Shown piece after piece: positions 19,849-28,851 of a stretch of 64,000 bases of DNA. The position numbers were made by a program, and so were the translations under genes. Within the stretch, counting starts at the first letter, position 1. Every line of letters begins with the position of its first letter. The notes beneath the pieces are model-generated. The model was not told the DNA's origin. It worked only from the letters and a program-made list of their open reading frames with translations, and searched no databases. Origin of the DNA: Nakazawaea peltata (lineage: Eukaryota; Ascomycota; Pichiomycetes; Alaninales; Pachysolenaceae); NCBI GenBank assembly GCA_001599355.1, contig BCGQ01000002.1, positions 75,554 through 139,553 on the forward strand. The letters run 5' to 3'.

Positions 19849-21784
19849 ATGTCGCCTTCTACACAATTTTTCTGTAAGTGAACCTTCAAATCTTCCCACA
19901 TGGATCTCTACTAACACCGGAATTTCAGGTCGCCAGCCAAAATCATTGGAATTAATATCGGGGGCTCCAGAATTGGAATCTTTAGCCGGGTTCGAGAAAC
20001 CACAAACCGATTGTAAAAATGCCATATATTCAGGAGACGGTAAATTCCTCCTGTATACTCAACCAAAGAAGGTTTGCATTGTAAACACCGCCACAGGTGA
20101 AAGCATCGGACAGATCGAGAAAGAAGACGTGTTTGATTTACATTTCAGTCCTCGTGGAAAATACATCTGTCTCTGGGCCAAACCTATTTTGATGGACAAA
20201 GAAAGTGGAATTTGGAATGAGAACGTGTCCATTTACGATATCACTGTGGGAGGAGAAGTCAAGTTATTGGGTTCATTTAGCAATAAAAATCAAAGCGGTT
20301 GGAAGCCTCAATTCACTGCCGATGAAACTTTGATGGCCAAACCTCATTCAAATCAATTGGAGATTCAGTTCTTCAAGTTGTCAGAACTGATCGATTTCAA
20401 GAAAGACAAACCATTTGCCCACTTGAATACCAAAGAATTCGGTAGATTCTCAACTTTCAGCATCTCTCCAGGTAAAAACCCTTCGATGGCGGTTTTCATC
20501 CCTGAGAGTAAAGGTCGTCCAGCATTTATCAAAATCTACAACATCCCAAATTTCAACCAAGCCGTGTCTCAAAAGCAATTTTTCAAGCTGGAGAAATGTC
20601 ATTTCAAATGGAATTCATTGGGTACTTCTGTCTTGGCTCTTGTCAGTACCGATGTTGACTCTTCTAACAAGTCTTATTATGGTGAAACTACTTTGTATTT
20701 GTTAGGTATTGTCGGATCATTTGATCAAAGAATCAATTTGGATAAAGAAGGACCAATTCATGATATTTCATGGTCTCCTTCTTCCAGAGAATTTGGTGTT
20801 ATTTACGGATACATGCCAGCTCAAACTACATTCTTTGATTCTAGAGGTAATTCTATCTATTCTTTGCCTCCATTACCAAGAAACACCATCATGTTCTCAC
20901 CTCATCTGAAGTATGTACTAGTGGCTGGTTTTGGTAATTTGCAAGGTACTGTAGATGTTTATGACAGACAAGACAAATTCTCTAAATTTGCTTCTTTTGA
21001 GCTGTCTAACACTTCTGTATGTTCATGGTCTCCATGTGGTCGTTATATTTTGACTCTGACTACTTCTCCTCGTTTAAGAGTTGATAATTGTGTTAAACTT
21101 TGGCATCTGTCTGGTAAATTGCTCTTCATCAAGGAATTCCCTGAGTTACTTGGTGTCCAATGGCGTCCGCAAGAGTTGAGTGATTTCCCTCCTTTAAAGA
21201 AATTAGAGCCTTCGCCTGAGCCACATCAAAGTGCCATTGATTACTTGGCCAAGAAACTGCTGAAGAAAAGTGCATCTGACGCAGCCAAGAGACCAAGTCT
21301 GGGTGGAGCTTATAGACCACCTCATGCAAGAAACTCTGCACTGGCATCGACCTCCTTGTACCAAAGAGAGTTACAACAAGGTTTGACTGCTACTCAATCA
21401 GCTGCTGTTCCTGGTGCTCCTGCCGCTTCTACTCCTTTCCGTCCTTCCGGTTCTAGAACTATTCCAGGTGCTCCAGTTCCTGGTGCTGTCGAATCTAAGG
21501 CCGCTGCTAAAAATAGAAAGAAGAGAGCTAATAAGAAGGATACCAAAGACGATACTCCGGAACCTCAAGCACCTCTGCAATCAAGTACCGATTCTCTCGT
21601 CATTGGAGGTGTTCTGTCTTTAGAGGATAAGAAAATCAGATCTTTATTGAAGAAGTTGAGAGCTATCGAGTTGTTGAAGGAAAAGAAACTGAACGGTGGA
21701 TCTTTAGAAGAGACACAAATATTGAAAATCGAAACCGAAGGTAAAGTTAAGGCTGAGTTACTGAGTTTGGGTTATCAAAGTTAG
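19849..21784 (+). CDS. Translation initiation factor eIF2A (WD40), two exons
   Basis: Non-canonical initiator-tRNA factor, ortholog of S. cerevisiae YGR054W. The uninterrupted frame lacks an ATG at its head: it opens after a stop at 19781 and the first in-frame Met is near residue 135. The solution is an intron. Exon 1 is 19849-19873 and exon 2 is 19929-21784. The 55-base intron has GTAAGT, TACTAAC and CAG. The spliced start reads MSPSTQFFCRQPKSLELISG, which lines up with the yeast start MSSQFFLKTSQDIELFQ, and the product has 626 residues. The beta-propeller motifs SYYGETTLYLL, GFGNLQG and TSPRLRVDN are conserved. CTG codons at 20588 and 21056 fall on family alanines. The C-terminal third is Ala/Pro-rich, then basic and helical. 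Confidence 0.93.
19874..19928 (+). other. Intron of eIF2A, 55 bp
   Basis: GTAAGT at the 5' end, branch point TACTAAC near 19910-19916, and AATTTCAG at the 3' end. It interrupts codon 9 after the first base (phase 1). The product starts correctly only after splicing. Confidence 0.88.
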
Positions 21785-22159
21785 ATTATATACACTATTA
21801 ATATAGTACTGTGTGTATTAGTGATGAAGTGTAGGACGTGGGTCATGAAGTATATTAGTAAATGTAGTTACTATGTCTATGTAGGTAGTGTTGCCAACAT
21901 TAGATGATACGTTATTCTCTACGCCAATGTCATGTTACCATGGATACACTGAAAAACTATTCGTCTGGACAACCGGAACAGATCCTGACAGCTATTCGGA
22001 AGTAGAGTCATTCACTTTGAACTTCGAGTTCACTTCGCAAACAACCCCGCATTCGCTATTCGGCAATATGAACGATATAAAAGGGGCTAAATCCCATTGG
22101 CTCAAAATATCTTATCAGCGATACAGGATTGTTCTTTTGTATTGAACTGTGTGCATGGA
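21785..22159. other. Convergent 3' region, eIF2A / OTU1
   Basis: 375 bases between two stop codons; no supported gene. A short plus-strand frame here has no recognisable motif and is AT-poor by chance. Confidence 0.5.
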
Positions 22160-23194
22160 TTACTTGTACTCCTGGAAATTGTAGTGACCCGTTTCAGTTG
22201 CATGCTCAGTAGCGTCTTTCTCACCAACTAACAGTTTATTACAATCCCCACATCTCAATTTAAACTTATTCGTATTGGTGAAATATCCCATAATATTGAG
22301 TAAATTCACAAGACTTGGATAATTCTCTTTCAGCTCCACACCAAGTAAATCGTCTTTATAGAATTTACCCACCTGTGTTAGCAGTTGCTTCAATGACAAG
22401 TCCTTCGATTTTTGATACATTATCGAATCGTAATGAATCCCACTATACAGCAAGATTATGAAACTTTCCAGATCTTCATTGAATTTATAATCATGTTTGG
22501 ATTCTATATCTATAGTGATGATTTCAATGTTTAAGAACTTCAGTAGGATATTGATTTCGATTTCTCCTCCCCACAGTTGTGGGTTTAATATCCACTCGGA
22601 GTATTCGTCGATTGAACGACCTAAAATCAGGGCATTATAAATGCCTTCCAGGTTTTCTTTGATAGTGTTGGAGACAATGGCTCTTAGATCATCGACACTG
22701 ACCATATCTTGGGATGCTGTGGAGGTTATTATGCTGTGGAATAGACAACTGTTATCGTCAGGCACTTTATGTATGAGCAATACACCAGTTTCTGTGTCGA
22801 TATATGGGATGTTATTTGGGTTGTTGAGGATTTCTGGGGCCTCAGCTGGAGCCTTAGCCAGTGTTGGGGTCTGAGTAGGAGCCTCAGCAGGGGTTTTGGT
22901 CTGACCCAGCTCCAGAACAGTCTCCTTCTTAGTATTTTCCTTCGCTAATGAATACCCCACAATCACTACTTCTCCATTCTTGATTCCAAGCACCTCCAAA
23001 TTGCTCAATTCATTGTCATCTATCACCACTGGCTTTGGTGGAAACCCAATCTTAAGTGACATATCAGAATTTGGATCGAAATTTGACAGATTTTCATTGA
23101 TAAGAGTCATCAATTCGATCAAAGTCAGATCACTATCGATTTTAACCACCTCCTGTTTATCAGAATATCTCAATCTAAGTCTAATTTCTCCCAT
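22160..23194 (-). CDS. OTU1: OTU-family deubiquitinase Otu1 (YOD1 ortholog)
   Basis: Ubiquitin-specific cysteine protease that works with Cdc48. It has 344 residues from ATG 23194; the frame runs five codons further but with no ATG. An N-terminal UBX-like ubiquitin fold (about 1-85) is followed by a TPA/APT-rich linker, the OTU domain with catalytic Cys150 in PDDNSCLFHS and His in SGIHYDS, and a C-terminal C2H2 finger (CGDCNKLL to H-x4-H-Y). This is the Otu1/YOD1 domain order. It is divergent from the AMSH gene, a second deubiquitinase, with 269 bases between their ATGs. Confidence 0.95.
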   Translation of the reverse strand: MGEIRLRLRYSDKQEVVKIDSDLTLIELMTLINENLSNFDPNSDMSLKIGFPPKPVVIDDNELSNLEVLGIKNGEVVIVGYSLAKENTKKETVLELGQTKTPAEAPTQTPTLAKAPAEAPEILNNPNNIPYIDTETGVLLIHKVPDDNSCLFHSIITSTASQDMVSVDDLRAIVSNTIKENLEGIYNALILGRSIDEYSEWILNPQLWGGEIEINILLKFLNIEIITIDIESKHDYKFNEDLESFIILLYSGIHYDSIMYQKSKDLSLKQLLTQVGKFYKDDLLGVELKENYPSLVNLLNIMGYFTNTNKFKLRCGDCNKLLVGEKDATEHATETGHYNFQEYK

Positions 23195-23280
23195 TCTCTT
23201 GTATTCCAACTCTTATCGCCTCTCCTTGACACCTTTAAACGCCATCAAAATCTGCTAATGTGCCAAGGCGCAAACCAGCC

Positions 23281-23376
23281 AATTTAGACGGACGATGCGC
23301 GGGCCCTACAAGGAACTTAGGCGGGCAATGCGCAGGATCCTTGGGGAACTTAGGCGGAGAAACTGAGAAATTTAGG
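23281..23376. repeat. 33-bp tandem repeat in the OTU1/AMSH bidirectional promoter
   Basis: Units begin at 23281 (AATTTAGACGGACGATGCGC...), 23314 (AACTTAGGCGGGCAATGCGC...) and 23347 (AACTTAGGCGGAGAAAC...). The first two are both 33 bp long; the third is partial. A weaker piece (AAGGCGCAAACC) precedes them. The tract is GC-rich compared with nearby intergenic DNA. Confidence 0.75.
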
Positions 23377-23463
23377 GCAACTTCGAAGGCAACAAATCAG
23401 TACATTGGCAAGGTGATAAGTGATAAGTGCGAAGTGATACGGTGATAAGGCAATCATTCCATC

Positions 23464-24861
23464 ATGACTGACCGCTTAAAACCATTCTCGGCAAAACAAC
23501 TAGCCGATCAACTGAAACAATACAATTACTCCAATAACATCCCATTAAAGCTTTGGGTTCGCACCTTAAGTCTTCTATTGGCTAACTCCAACAGTTATAT
23601 GAAACAAGGTTACTATGATGAATCGTATAAATTGTTAATTAGATTCTGTGAGATCATGTTGAATCGTCTAAGTTATCATCCTCAAGTCAAACTGTTCAAG
23701 TCGTCAACCCAGCAATCCCAGCAAGACATCTATAAAGAGTATTATACTTTGTATAAGATGGTGCCCAATATATTTGGGGAGATTGATAAATTGAAGGAGA
23801 TGATAGATGAGAATTATCTGCTGTATATTAAGAAGGAGCTGGAGATTGAGAAGGTCCGTAAATTACAGGAACAGAAGTATTTACAGCAACAGAAACTATA
23901 CTCATCACCACCAAAGAAGGAGGTTCAATTGAGTAGTGTAGGAAGGAATGATGATGATGATCTGTTTTTCAGACAACTTAGGGAACTGAAGACAAGTAAT
24001 TCAAGTGGTAGTGGTGTTGGAGCCTCGGTTATCGATACTCCTTCTTATCCTTCATTACCTATATTAGATAATATCAAGGGAAATGATCCTGTTCAATTTA
24101 AATATGATTTCCCTCCTTCATTACCGTCGAAAGTTGCAACAACATCGCTTTCAGGATTGCCATCGACTCTGTCTCCTTTGTCTGCACCACCCTCGGCTCC
24201 ACTTCCACCAAAAATTCCTCTCCCGGAACTCCAAGATGGAGTAGAACATAAAACCGTCAATTTCACAGAAGGTGGTCTCCCATTAAGATCAATCTTCGTC
24301 TCCCCACAATTAAAATCAGAATTCTTAAAGATAGCCCTGAAAAATACCGAGAAGAAACTAGAGACATGTGGAATCTTGCTGGGTAAACTCTCAAGGAATG
24401 CATTTTTCATCACTCATTTATTAATCCCAGAACAAATATCTACTGCTAATACTTGTGAAACGTTAAATGAGGAAGATTTATTCTTTACTGTCGATAAATT
24501 AGACTTATTTATCCTTGGCTGGATCCATACTCATCCAACCCAATCATGTTTCTTATCTTCTGTGGACTTGCATACTCAAAATTCCTACCAAATAATGCTC
24601 AATGAAGCTATTCTGATTGTCCTCTCACCAGATGAGAGATTCCTGAATCAAGATTTCGGCTGTTTCAGACTCACCGACCCTCCAGGTTTACCAACGATCT
24701 CCAAATGTAGCAAAACTGGATTCCATCCCCATGATGAAGCTAATTTATACGTCACTTGTAATAGAGTTGGAGGAGACGTTAAAATGGGTCACGTGATCTT
24801 CAAAGATCATCTCCCATTTGAGACTATTGATCTACGTAAGAAGAGGAAGAAGAGCGTATAA
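23464..24861 (+). CDS. AMSH/STAMBP-type JAMM deubiquitinase (S. pombe sst2-like)
   Basis: Zinc metalloprotease expected to cut Lys63-linked ubiquitin chains on endosomal cargo. It has 465 residues. The N-terminal helical region (about 1-130) is of the USP8-dimer/MIT-like type, then a charged helix, a Ser/Pro-rich linker, and the JAMM domain from about 275. The active site is complete: Glu300 in LETCGILLG, His355 and His357 in WIHTHP, and Asp368 in FLSSVD. The second, AMSH-specific zinc site is also present (Cys415, His421, His423 in CSKTGFHPH). S. cerevisiae has no AMSH; its Rfu1 sits in the matching genomic position next to BUD20 and RPL10. Confidence 0.94.
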   Translation: MTDRLKPFSAKQLADQLKQYNYSNNIPLKLWVRTLSLLLANSNSYMKQGYYDESYKLLIRFCEIMLNRLSYHPQVKLFKSSTQQSQQDIYKEYYTLYKMVPNIFGEIDKLKEMIDENYLLYIKKELEIEKVRKLQEQKYLQQQKLYSSPPKKEVQLSSVGRNDDDDLFFRQLRELKTSNSSGSGVGASVIDTPSYPSLPILDNIKGNDPVQFKYDFPPSLPSKVATTSLSGLPSTLSPLSAPPSAPLPPKIPLPELQDGVEHKTVNFTEGGLPLRSIFVSPQLKSEFLKIALKNTEKKLETCGILLGKLSRNAFFITHLLIPEQISTANTCETLNEEDLFFTVDKLDLFILGWIHTHPTQSCFLSSVDLHTQNSYQIMLNEAILIVLSPDERFLNQDFGCFRLTDPPGLPTISKCSKTGFHPHDEANLYVTCNRVGGDVKMGHVIFKDHLPFETIDLRKKRKKSV

Positions 24862-24869
24862 TAAATAAT

Positions 24870-25478
24870 TCATGTCATTAATCTAACGTAGGCGAGAACA
24901 AGGGCAAATGTACCTGTACATACACCGATAAGCCATTGCATGACTTGAGTCTTAACACTATCAATTTGAGATTTCATATTGGAGATTTCTTGGTCGATTT
25001 TGGTGTCGGTTTCTTTGATTTTCAAGTCGTGGATAGCACTTTCTTCTCTGATACGGGCTCTTTCCAAGTTTAAGTCTAACCTCACCGACAGTAATGACTT
25101 GTTAATCTCTTCTTTCAACTTGATACGGACCTTATCTAAGTCATTCTTTAAGAATTCATGTTCATTTTTAATCCTATTGAAATCTGATTTGTCGATACTT
25201 TGTAATTCTCCACGTAATTTAGCAAAATCCACTTTCTGTTGGTATGACAATTTCGATAACTCTTCACGAGTGATCAATTTCGATCCAAATATATCATAAG
25301 ATTGGTTAATCGATGAGAGTATCACCTTCAAGGCAGTCTCAGATTGCTGTTGGTTGAACCCGTTCTCTGATAATTTCTGTACAAATTGTTGAGTATCGAA
25401 GTTTGCGTTTGCAAGTCTGAAGGGTGATGTTATGAAGGTTCTTTTGAAGGGGTGAATTCCGATTTTATTGCGTAACAT
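24870..25478 (-). CDS. FMP32: Mitochondrial coiled-coil membrane protein Fmp32 (MCUR1/CCDC90 family)
   Basis: Member of the DUF1640 family, inner-membrane proteins linked to respiratory assembly. It has 202 residues: a basic presequence (MLRNKIGIHPFKRTFITSPF), then QFVQKLSENGFNQQQSE (the family's conserved N-terminal helix), a long coiled coil (about 60-175) and one C-terminal membrane span (WLIGVCTGTFALVLAYV). This order is diagnostic. It ends 8 bases from the AMSH stop codon, convergent. Confidence 0.92.
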   Translation of the reverse strand: MLRNKIGIHPFKRTFITSPFRLANANFDTQQFVQKLSENGFNQQQSETALKVILSSINQSYDIFGSKLITREELSKLSYQQKVDFAKLRGELQSIDKSDFNRIKNEHEFLKNDLDKVRIKLKEEINKSLLSVRLDLNLERARIREESAIHDLKIKETDTKIDQEISNMKSQIDSVKTQVMQWLIGVCTGTFALVLAYVRLMT

Positions 25479-25599
25479 TGTGGATGATATTCAGTGGGTG
25501 GGTCAAGATTTACTTAGAGGCAAGGAAATTAATATAGTAAGGAAGGAAAGGAAAAAGTGTGGAATAGTGGTGGGAATTAGTATGGGAAAATAGGGGGAA

Positions 25600-25668
25600 T
25601 ACTATGAGAGGTAGGGGATACTATGAGAGGCAGGGGAGAGTACTATGAGAGGTAGGGGATACTATGGG
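25600..25668. repeat. Minisatellite, TACTATGAGAGGTAGGGGA unit
   Basis: Units at 25600, 25619 (with AGG to AGGC changes) and 25641, plus a partial unit near 25660; period about 19-22 bp. Confidence 0.85.
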
Positions 25669-25687
25669 AACTGAATATCGGAACCAC

Positions 25688-25722
25688 TGTCGAGTCGATG
25701 TCGAGTCACTTTCGAGTCACTG
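25688..25722. repeat. Short tandem repeat, TGTCGAGTCACT unit
   Basis: Three near-identical 11-12 bp units built on TCGAGTC, immediately downstream of the previous repeat. Confidence 0.75.
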
Positions 25723-25770
25723 TTGTAATAAAACAAAATACGGCATGTAAGCAAGAGATAAAGTATGGGA

Positions 25771-25932
25771 GATTACTAAGGGAGACTAACTATGGAAATT
25801 AACTATAAGGAAAACTAACTATTGAAATTAACTATGGAAAATTAACTATGGAGAATCAAGTAGCGAAAATTAAGTAGTGAAAATTAAGTAAGGAAATTAA
25901 GTAGGGAAAATTAAGTAAGGAAAATTACTATG
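25771..25932. repeat. Minisatellite, GAAAATTAACTATG / GAAAATTAAGTAGG unit
   Basis: About eleven degenerate units of 14-16 bp. The left half uses the AACTATGG version and the right half the AAGTAGTG version, so the variant drifts along the array, as expected from local unit duplication. Confidence 0.85.
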
Positions 25933-26061
25933 AGATACTGTGGATGAATTACTACGCTTACTAACTGATCCCCATAGAATCATAACCTACACTCTATTAA
26001 AAATAAAGAATTATTTTATTTTGTTTTATGAGATACCAAAAGAACCTAATCAAAAGTTAAC

Positions 26062-26724
26062 TTAAGCTTGGTATTGGTAGTTTGGGAAAGCCTTCAAGTT
26101 CTCTTCCAAAGGACCCTTTCTAGACAAGAACTTAACGAAAGCACCGTCATCCTTGACCTCACCGTTGTTTCTCTTGGCAACGTACTCATCTCTGTCCAAG
26201 TTGGTGAAACCCCACTTCTTGGAGATAATGATTCTTTGTTGACCTGGGAACTTGTAACGAGCTCTTCTCAAACCTTCGATACAAACGTCCTTGTTAGAGT
26301 CCTTGGTTCTGACAGAAGCCAAAATTTGACCAATTTGGACACGAGCAGCCAAACCGTGTGGCTTACCCCAAGCACCTCTCATACCTTGTTGCAATCTATC
26401 GGCACCAGCACACGACAACATCTTGTTGATACGCAAGACGTGGAATGGGTGGACTCTGATTCTCAAGTGGAAAGAATCTCTACCGGAAACCTTGGTGATA
26501 TATTTGTTGGCACAGATACGAGCAGCCTCCAAAGCCTCGGAAGACAATTGCTCAATTTCGTTGGAAACCAAGTGAATACACAATGGGAATTCGTCAACAG
26601 TGGCCTTCTTTCTACCTAAGTCATAGATTCTAATCTTGGCATCTGGGACACCACGGTTGTATCTGGACTTTGGGAAAGGCTTGTTCTTACAGTATCTGTA
26701 ACATCTAGCTGGTCTTCTAGCCAT
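26062..26724 (-). CDS. RPL10: 60S ribosomal protein uL16 (Rpl10)
   Basis: Large-subunit protein near the peptidyl-transferase centre and tRNA sites, added late in subunit maturation. It has 220 residues, full length. The start [20 protein letters not shown], the loop region [20 protein letters not shown] and IISKKWGFT are conserved. No CTG codon and very strong codon bias. Six bases before the ATG on the minus strand there is TACTAAC followed 9 bases later by CAG, but no good 5' splice site, so I leave the gene unspliced. Confidence 0.98.
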   Translation of the reverse strand: MARRPARCYRYCKNKPFPKSRYNRGVPDAKIRIYDLGRKKATVDEFPLCIHLVSNEIEQLSSEALEAARICANKYITKVSGRDSFHLRIRVHPFHVLRINKMLSCAGADRLQQGMRGAWGKPHGLAARVQIGQILASVRTKDSNKDVCIEGLRRARYKFPGQQRIIISKKWGFTNLDRDEYVAKRNNGEVKDDGAFVKFLSRKGPLEENLKAFPNYQYQA

Positions 26725-27487
26725 TTTGTCTGATTATGAGAGTTAGTATGATTGTTTCTAAGGTTTCTTGGGATGATATTTATATTAATTCTCGCCACCT
26801 CCCAAATCTTATTACTAATTAATAATCTGTGGTGTAAAGGTGATATCTAGGTGAAGTTTAACGATCTAATGCCTTTGTTTGTTGATGGTTCTCTTGATGA
26901 TCCGATCTCTGACTCAGCGCTTCAATATAATATATCTACGGTTCCACTTTTATATCTCTACCTACCTATTGATAGTCGATATGTTCGATGTTCTAACAAA
27001 TAACTTAATTAAAATATGTAGAAATATTTATAAAAATCAAAATTTTCCTTCCAGGATGAAAAAACAGAGAAAAAATTTTCCCCTCTATTAACCGCCACTA
27101 TAATTACTAAGCTTTCGCAGTTAATTTTCCTAATAATAATCGTTTTGGGAACGAGAAAGAATTAGTTTCGTGTACACTACTGTTCTGTGGCTTTTTTTCG
27201 AATACTTTCCTAATTGGGAATGTTTATTTGAGTGACTGTGTTTTTCTGTATTCATAAATCTTGGTAAAAAATAAACGACTAAATCTTGGAGGTTCGGTTT
27301 CGTGATCACGTGGTTTTCCGAGGGTGGGGATCAAACTCCGAGGGTCGACCCCATCATTTTCCATATTCTGCTAAGTGATGAGCCAAAAAGAAATTTAACT
27401 ATGAGAAAAAAATTTTTAGATAGAGTTAAAAATTTTCTACATAGTAAGAGAGAGATATCTGATAGATCAGGTATATAGGTTTACAAG
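26725..27487. other. Divergent promoter region, RPL10 / BUD20
   Basis: 763 bases with no gene. Seen: GACTCAGCGCTT at 26911-26922 (shared with the Myb-like gene promoter), a minus-strand TATA-like element near 26948-26955, TCACGTG near 27306-27312, and GTGATGA near 27375. The E-box and the AGCGCT motif are the best regulatory candidates. Confidence 0.5.
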
Positions 27488-27991
27488 ATGGGTAGATATT
27501 CTGTCAAGAGATATAAGACTAAGAGAAGAACACGGGATTTAGATTTGATCTTCGATGATTTGGCCTCTCTGGAATCTGTACAGAAGTTGAAGCATCAAGC
27601 TTTAGATGAGACCAAGCCAGGTTTAGGACAGTACTATTGCATTCACTGTGCCAAATACTTTGAAACAAGGGCGCTGTTGCTGACTCACTTGAAAGGAAAG
27701 ATTCATAAGAGAAGAGTTAAAGATTTGAAGCAAAGACCATATACACAGCTTGAGAGTGATCTGCTGCTGGGTACTAATTTGGAGAAATTTATGCAAAGAG
27801 TTGAACATTATAAGGTGAAGGATGTTGAGAGATTAGAATTGGAGAAACAGATGTTGGGAGAGACACAATTGGCAGAATTGAAACTGAAGGATGATCTGAA
27901 TGAGCTGAGATTCAACGGAGAGACTGAGTCAACTGTTGATCTGCTGCTGCTGCTGCTGTCACTGACTGAAGAAGTCCAAATGCAAGTGTAA
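27488..27991 (+). CDS. BUD20: Pre-60S shuttling factor Bud20 (C2H2 zinc finger)
   Basis: Export factor for pre-60S particles. It has 167 residues. MGRYSVKRYKTKRRTRDLDL and KPGLGQYYCIHCAKYF are near-identical to yeast Bud20, and the C2H2 finger closes with H-x5-H in THLKGKIHKRR. After PYTQLESD come three CTG codons (27761-27769) where yeast Bud20 has Ala-Ala-Ala. The tail has six more consecutive CTG codons (27943-27960), then TCA, then CTG, which under a CUG-Ala code form an Ala-rich tail like that of the yeast protein. Read as Leu these would be an implausible poly-Leu run. Confidence 0.96.
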   Translation: MGRYSVKRYKTKRRTRDLDLIFDDLASLESVQKLKHQALDETKPGLGQYYCIHCAKYFETRALLLTHLKGKIHKRRVKDLKQRPYTQLESDLLLGTNLEKFMQRVEHYKVKDVERLELEKQMLGETQLAELKLKDDLNELRFNGETESTVDLLLLLLSLTEEVQMQV

Positions 27992-28095
27992 TGACGATGA
28001 TGTATAATAGCTCAGAATAGAAATATTAGTTACTTTAAAAACTATGGCATTGATATATATTAGAGTATTGTAGCGATTATATTAATAAGTCTAAC

Positions 28096-28851
28096 TTACA
28101 AGTTGAAGGTCTCCTTCAAGATCTTCATGGTGTCAGCTGGAGAGTTAACGGCATGACCAATGGTTCTTGGGTCCTCGTAGATCTCGTAATCATTACCACC
28201 CTTGTAGGACTTGTCACCGAAGAAGTGGATGTTCTTGAAACCTTCGTCAGCAACGTGTTGCAAACAGTAGGTCTTGTCCCAACCAGTTGGGAAGACATCG
28301 AAGGAGATTTGACCACCAATGGAGTAAGTCAAAGCAAGGTCTGGGAAAGCAGCCTTCAAAGCCTCAACCATCTTTGGTCTGATGTTGTGGATCTTGTCGT
28401 ACAGCTCAAAGTCGTTTCTCTCTTGAGTAGAAGCATTTCTACCAACTGGGGAAACGTTGATCATACCGTTTCTGAACTCGATGAAAGTACCACGTCTAAC
28501 TGGCAAATCCAAGTCGGCCAAGTACTTCAAGATGAAGATAACCAACTCGTTGTACTTCTTTTGACCAATCCATTCGATGAAAGATTGAGAAGCCAATTCC
28601 TTACCCAACTTGTAAGCGGTCAAACCGTTCTCGGAGAAACAGTAGTCAAAGTCCTCCAAAACGGTAGCACCCAATTGCTCAACTTGCTTGGACAAGTCGG
28701 AACCACCAACAAATCCAATGACACACTTCTTTCTCAAAGCCTTCAAAGTGTCTCTCATCTCGTCGGAGATGACCAATCTGGCTGGAGTCAAAGTTCCGTC
28801 AACGTCGAACAAACACAAGGTGTCTGGCAATTCTTTGTGAGCAAAAGACAT
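28096..28851 (-). CDS. SEC53: Phosphomannomutase
   Basis: Converts mannose-6-phosphate to mannose-1-phosphate for GDP-mannose, needed for glycosylation and GPI anchors; cytosolic. It has 251 residues. The haloacid-dehalogenase motif [12 protein letters not shown] carries the nucleophilic Asp. [25 protein letters not shown] and [15 protein letters not shown] are all conserved. Strong codon bias creates a long antisense frame that is not a gene. Confidence 0.97.
   Translation of the reverse strand: MSFAHKELPDTLCLFDVDGTLTPARLVISDEMRDTLKALRKKCVIGFVGGSDLSKQVEQLGATVLEDFDYCFSENGLTAYKLGKELASQSFIEWIGQKKYNELVIFILKYLADLDLPVRRGTFIEFRNGMINVSPVGRNASTQERNDFELYDKIHNIRPKMVEALKAAFPDLALTYSIGGQISFDVFPTGWDKTYCLQHVADEGFKNIHFFGDKSYKGGNDYEIYEDPRTIGHAVNSPADTMKILKETFNL

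Larger units (their letters stand above)
25479..26061. other. Intergenic FMP32/RPL10, almost filled with short tandem repeats
   Basis: 583 bases between the RPL10 stop and the FMP32 start (both minus strand). Three unrelated minisatellites follow one another, listed separately. Nothing resembling a gene is seen. A TACTAAC at 25949-25955 has no convincing 5' splice partner. Confidence 0.6.

Noticed and set aside
23260-23445. 61-codon plus-strand frame in the OTU1/AMSH promoter
   Set aside because: It begins at GTG, and its repeated peptide only reflects the 33-bp DNA repeat, whose length is a multiple of three.
25949-25975. TACTAAC followed by ATAG in the FMP32/RPL10 gap
   Set aside because: It is at the end of an AACTAAC-rich minisatellite, with no donor site and no exon on either side; best explained by the repeat.
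27374-27464. Possible C/D-box snoRNA (GTGATGA ... CTGA) upstream of BUD20
   Set aside because: The two boxes are about 85 bases apart, but the flanks pair only weakly (about 3 bp) and no guide complementary to rRNA could be confirmed. It also lies in a likely BUD20 promoter or leader.
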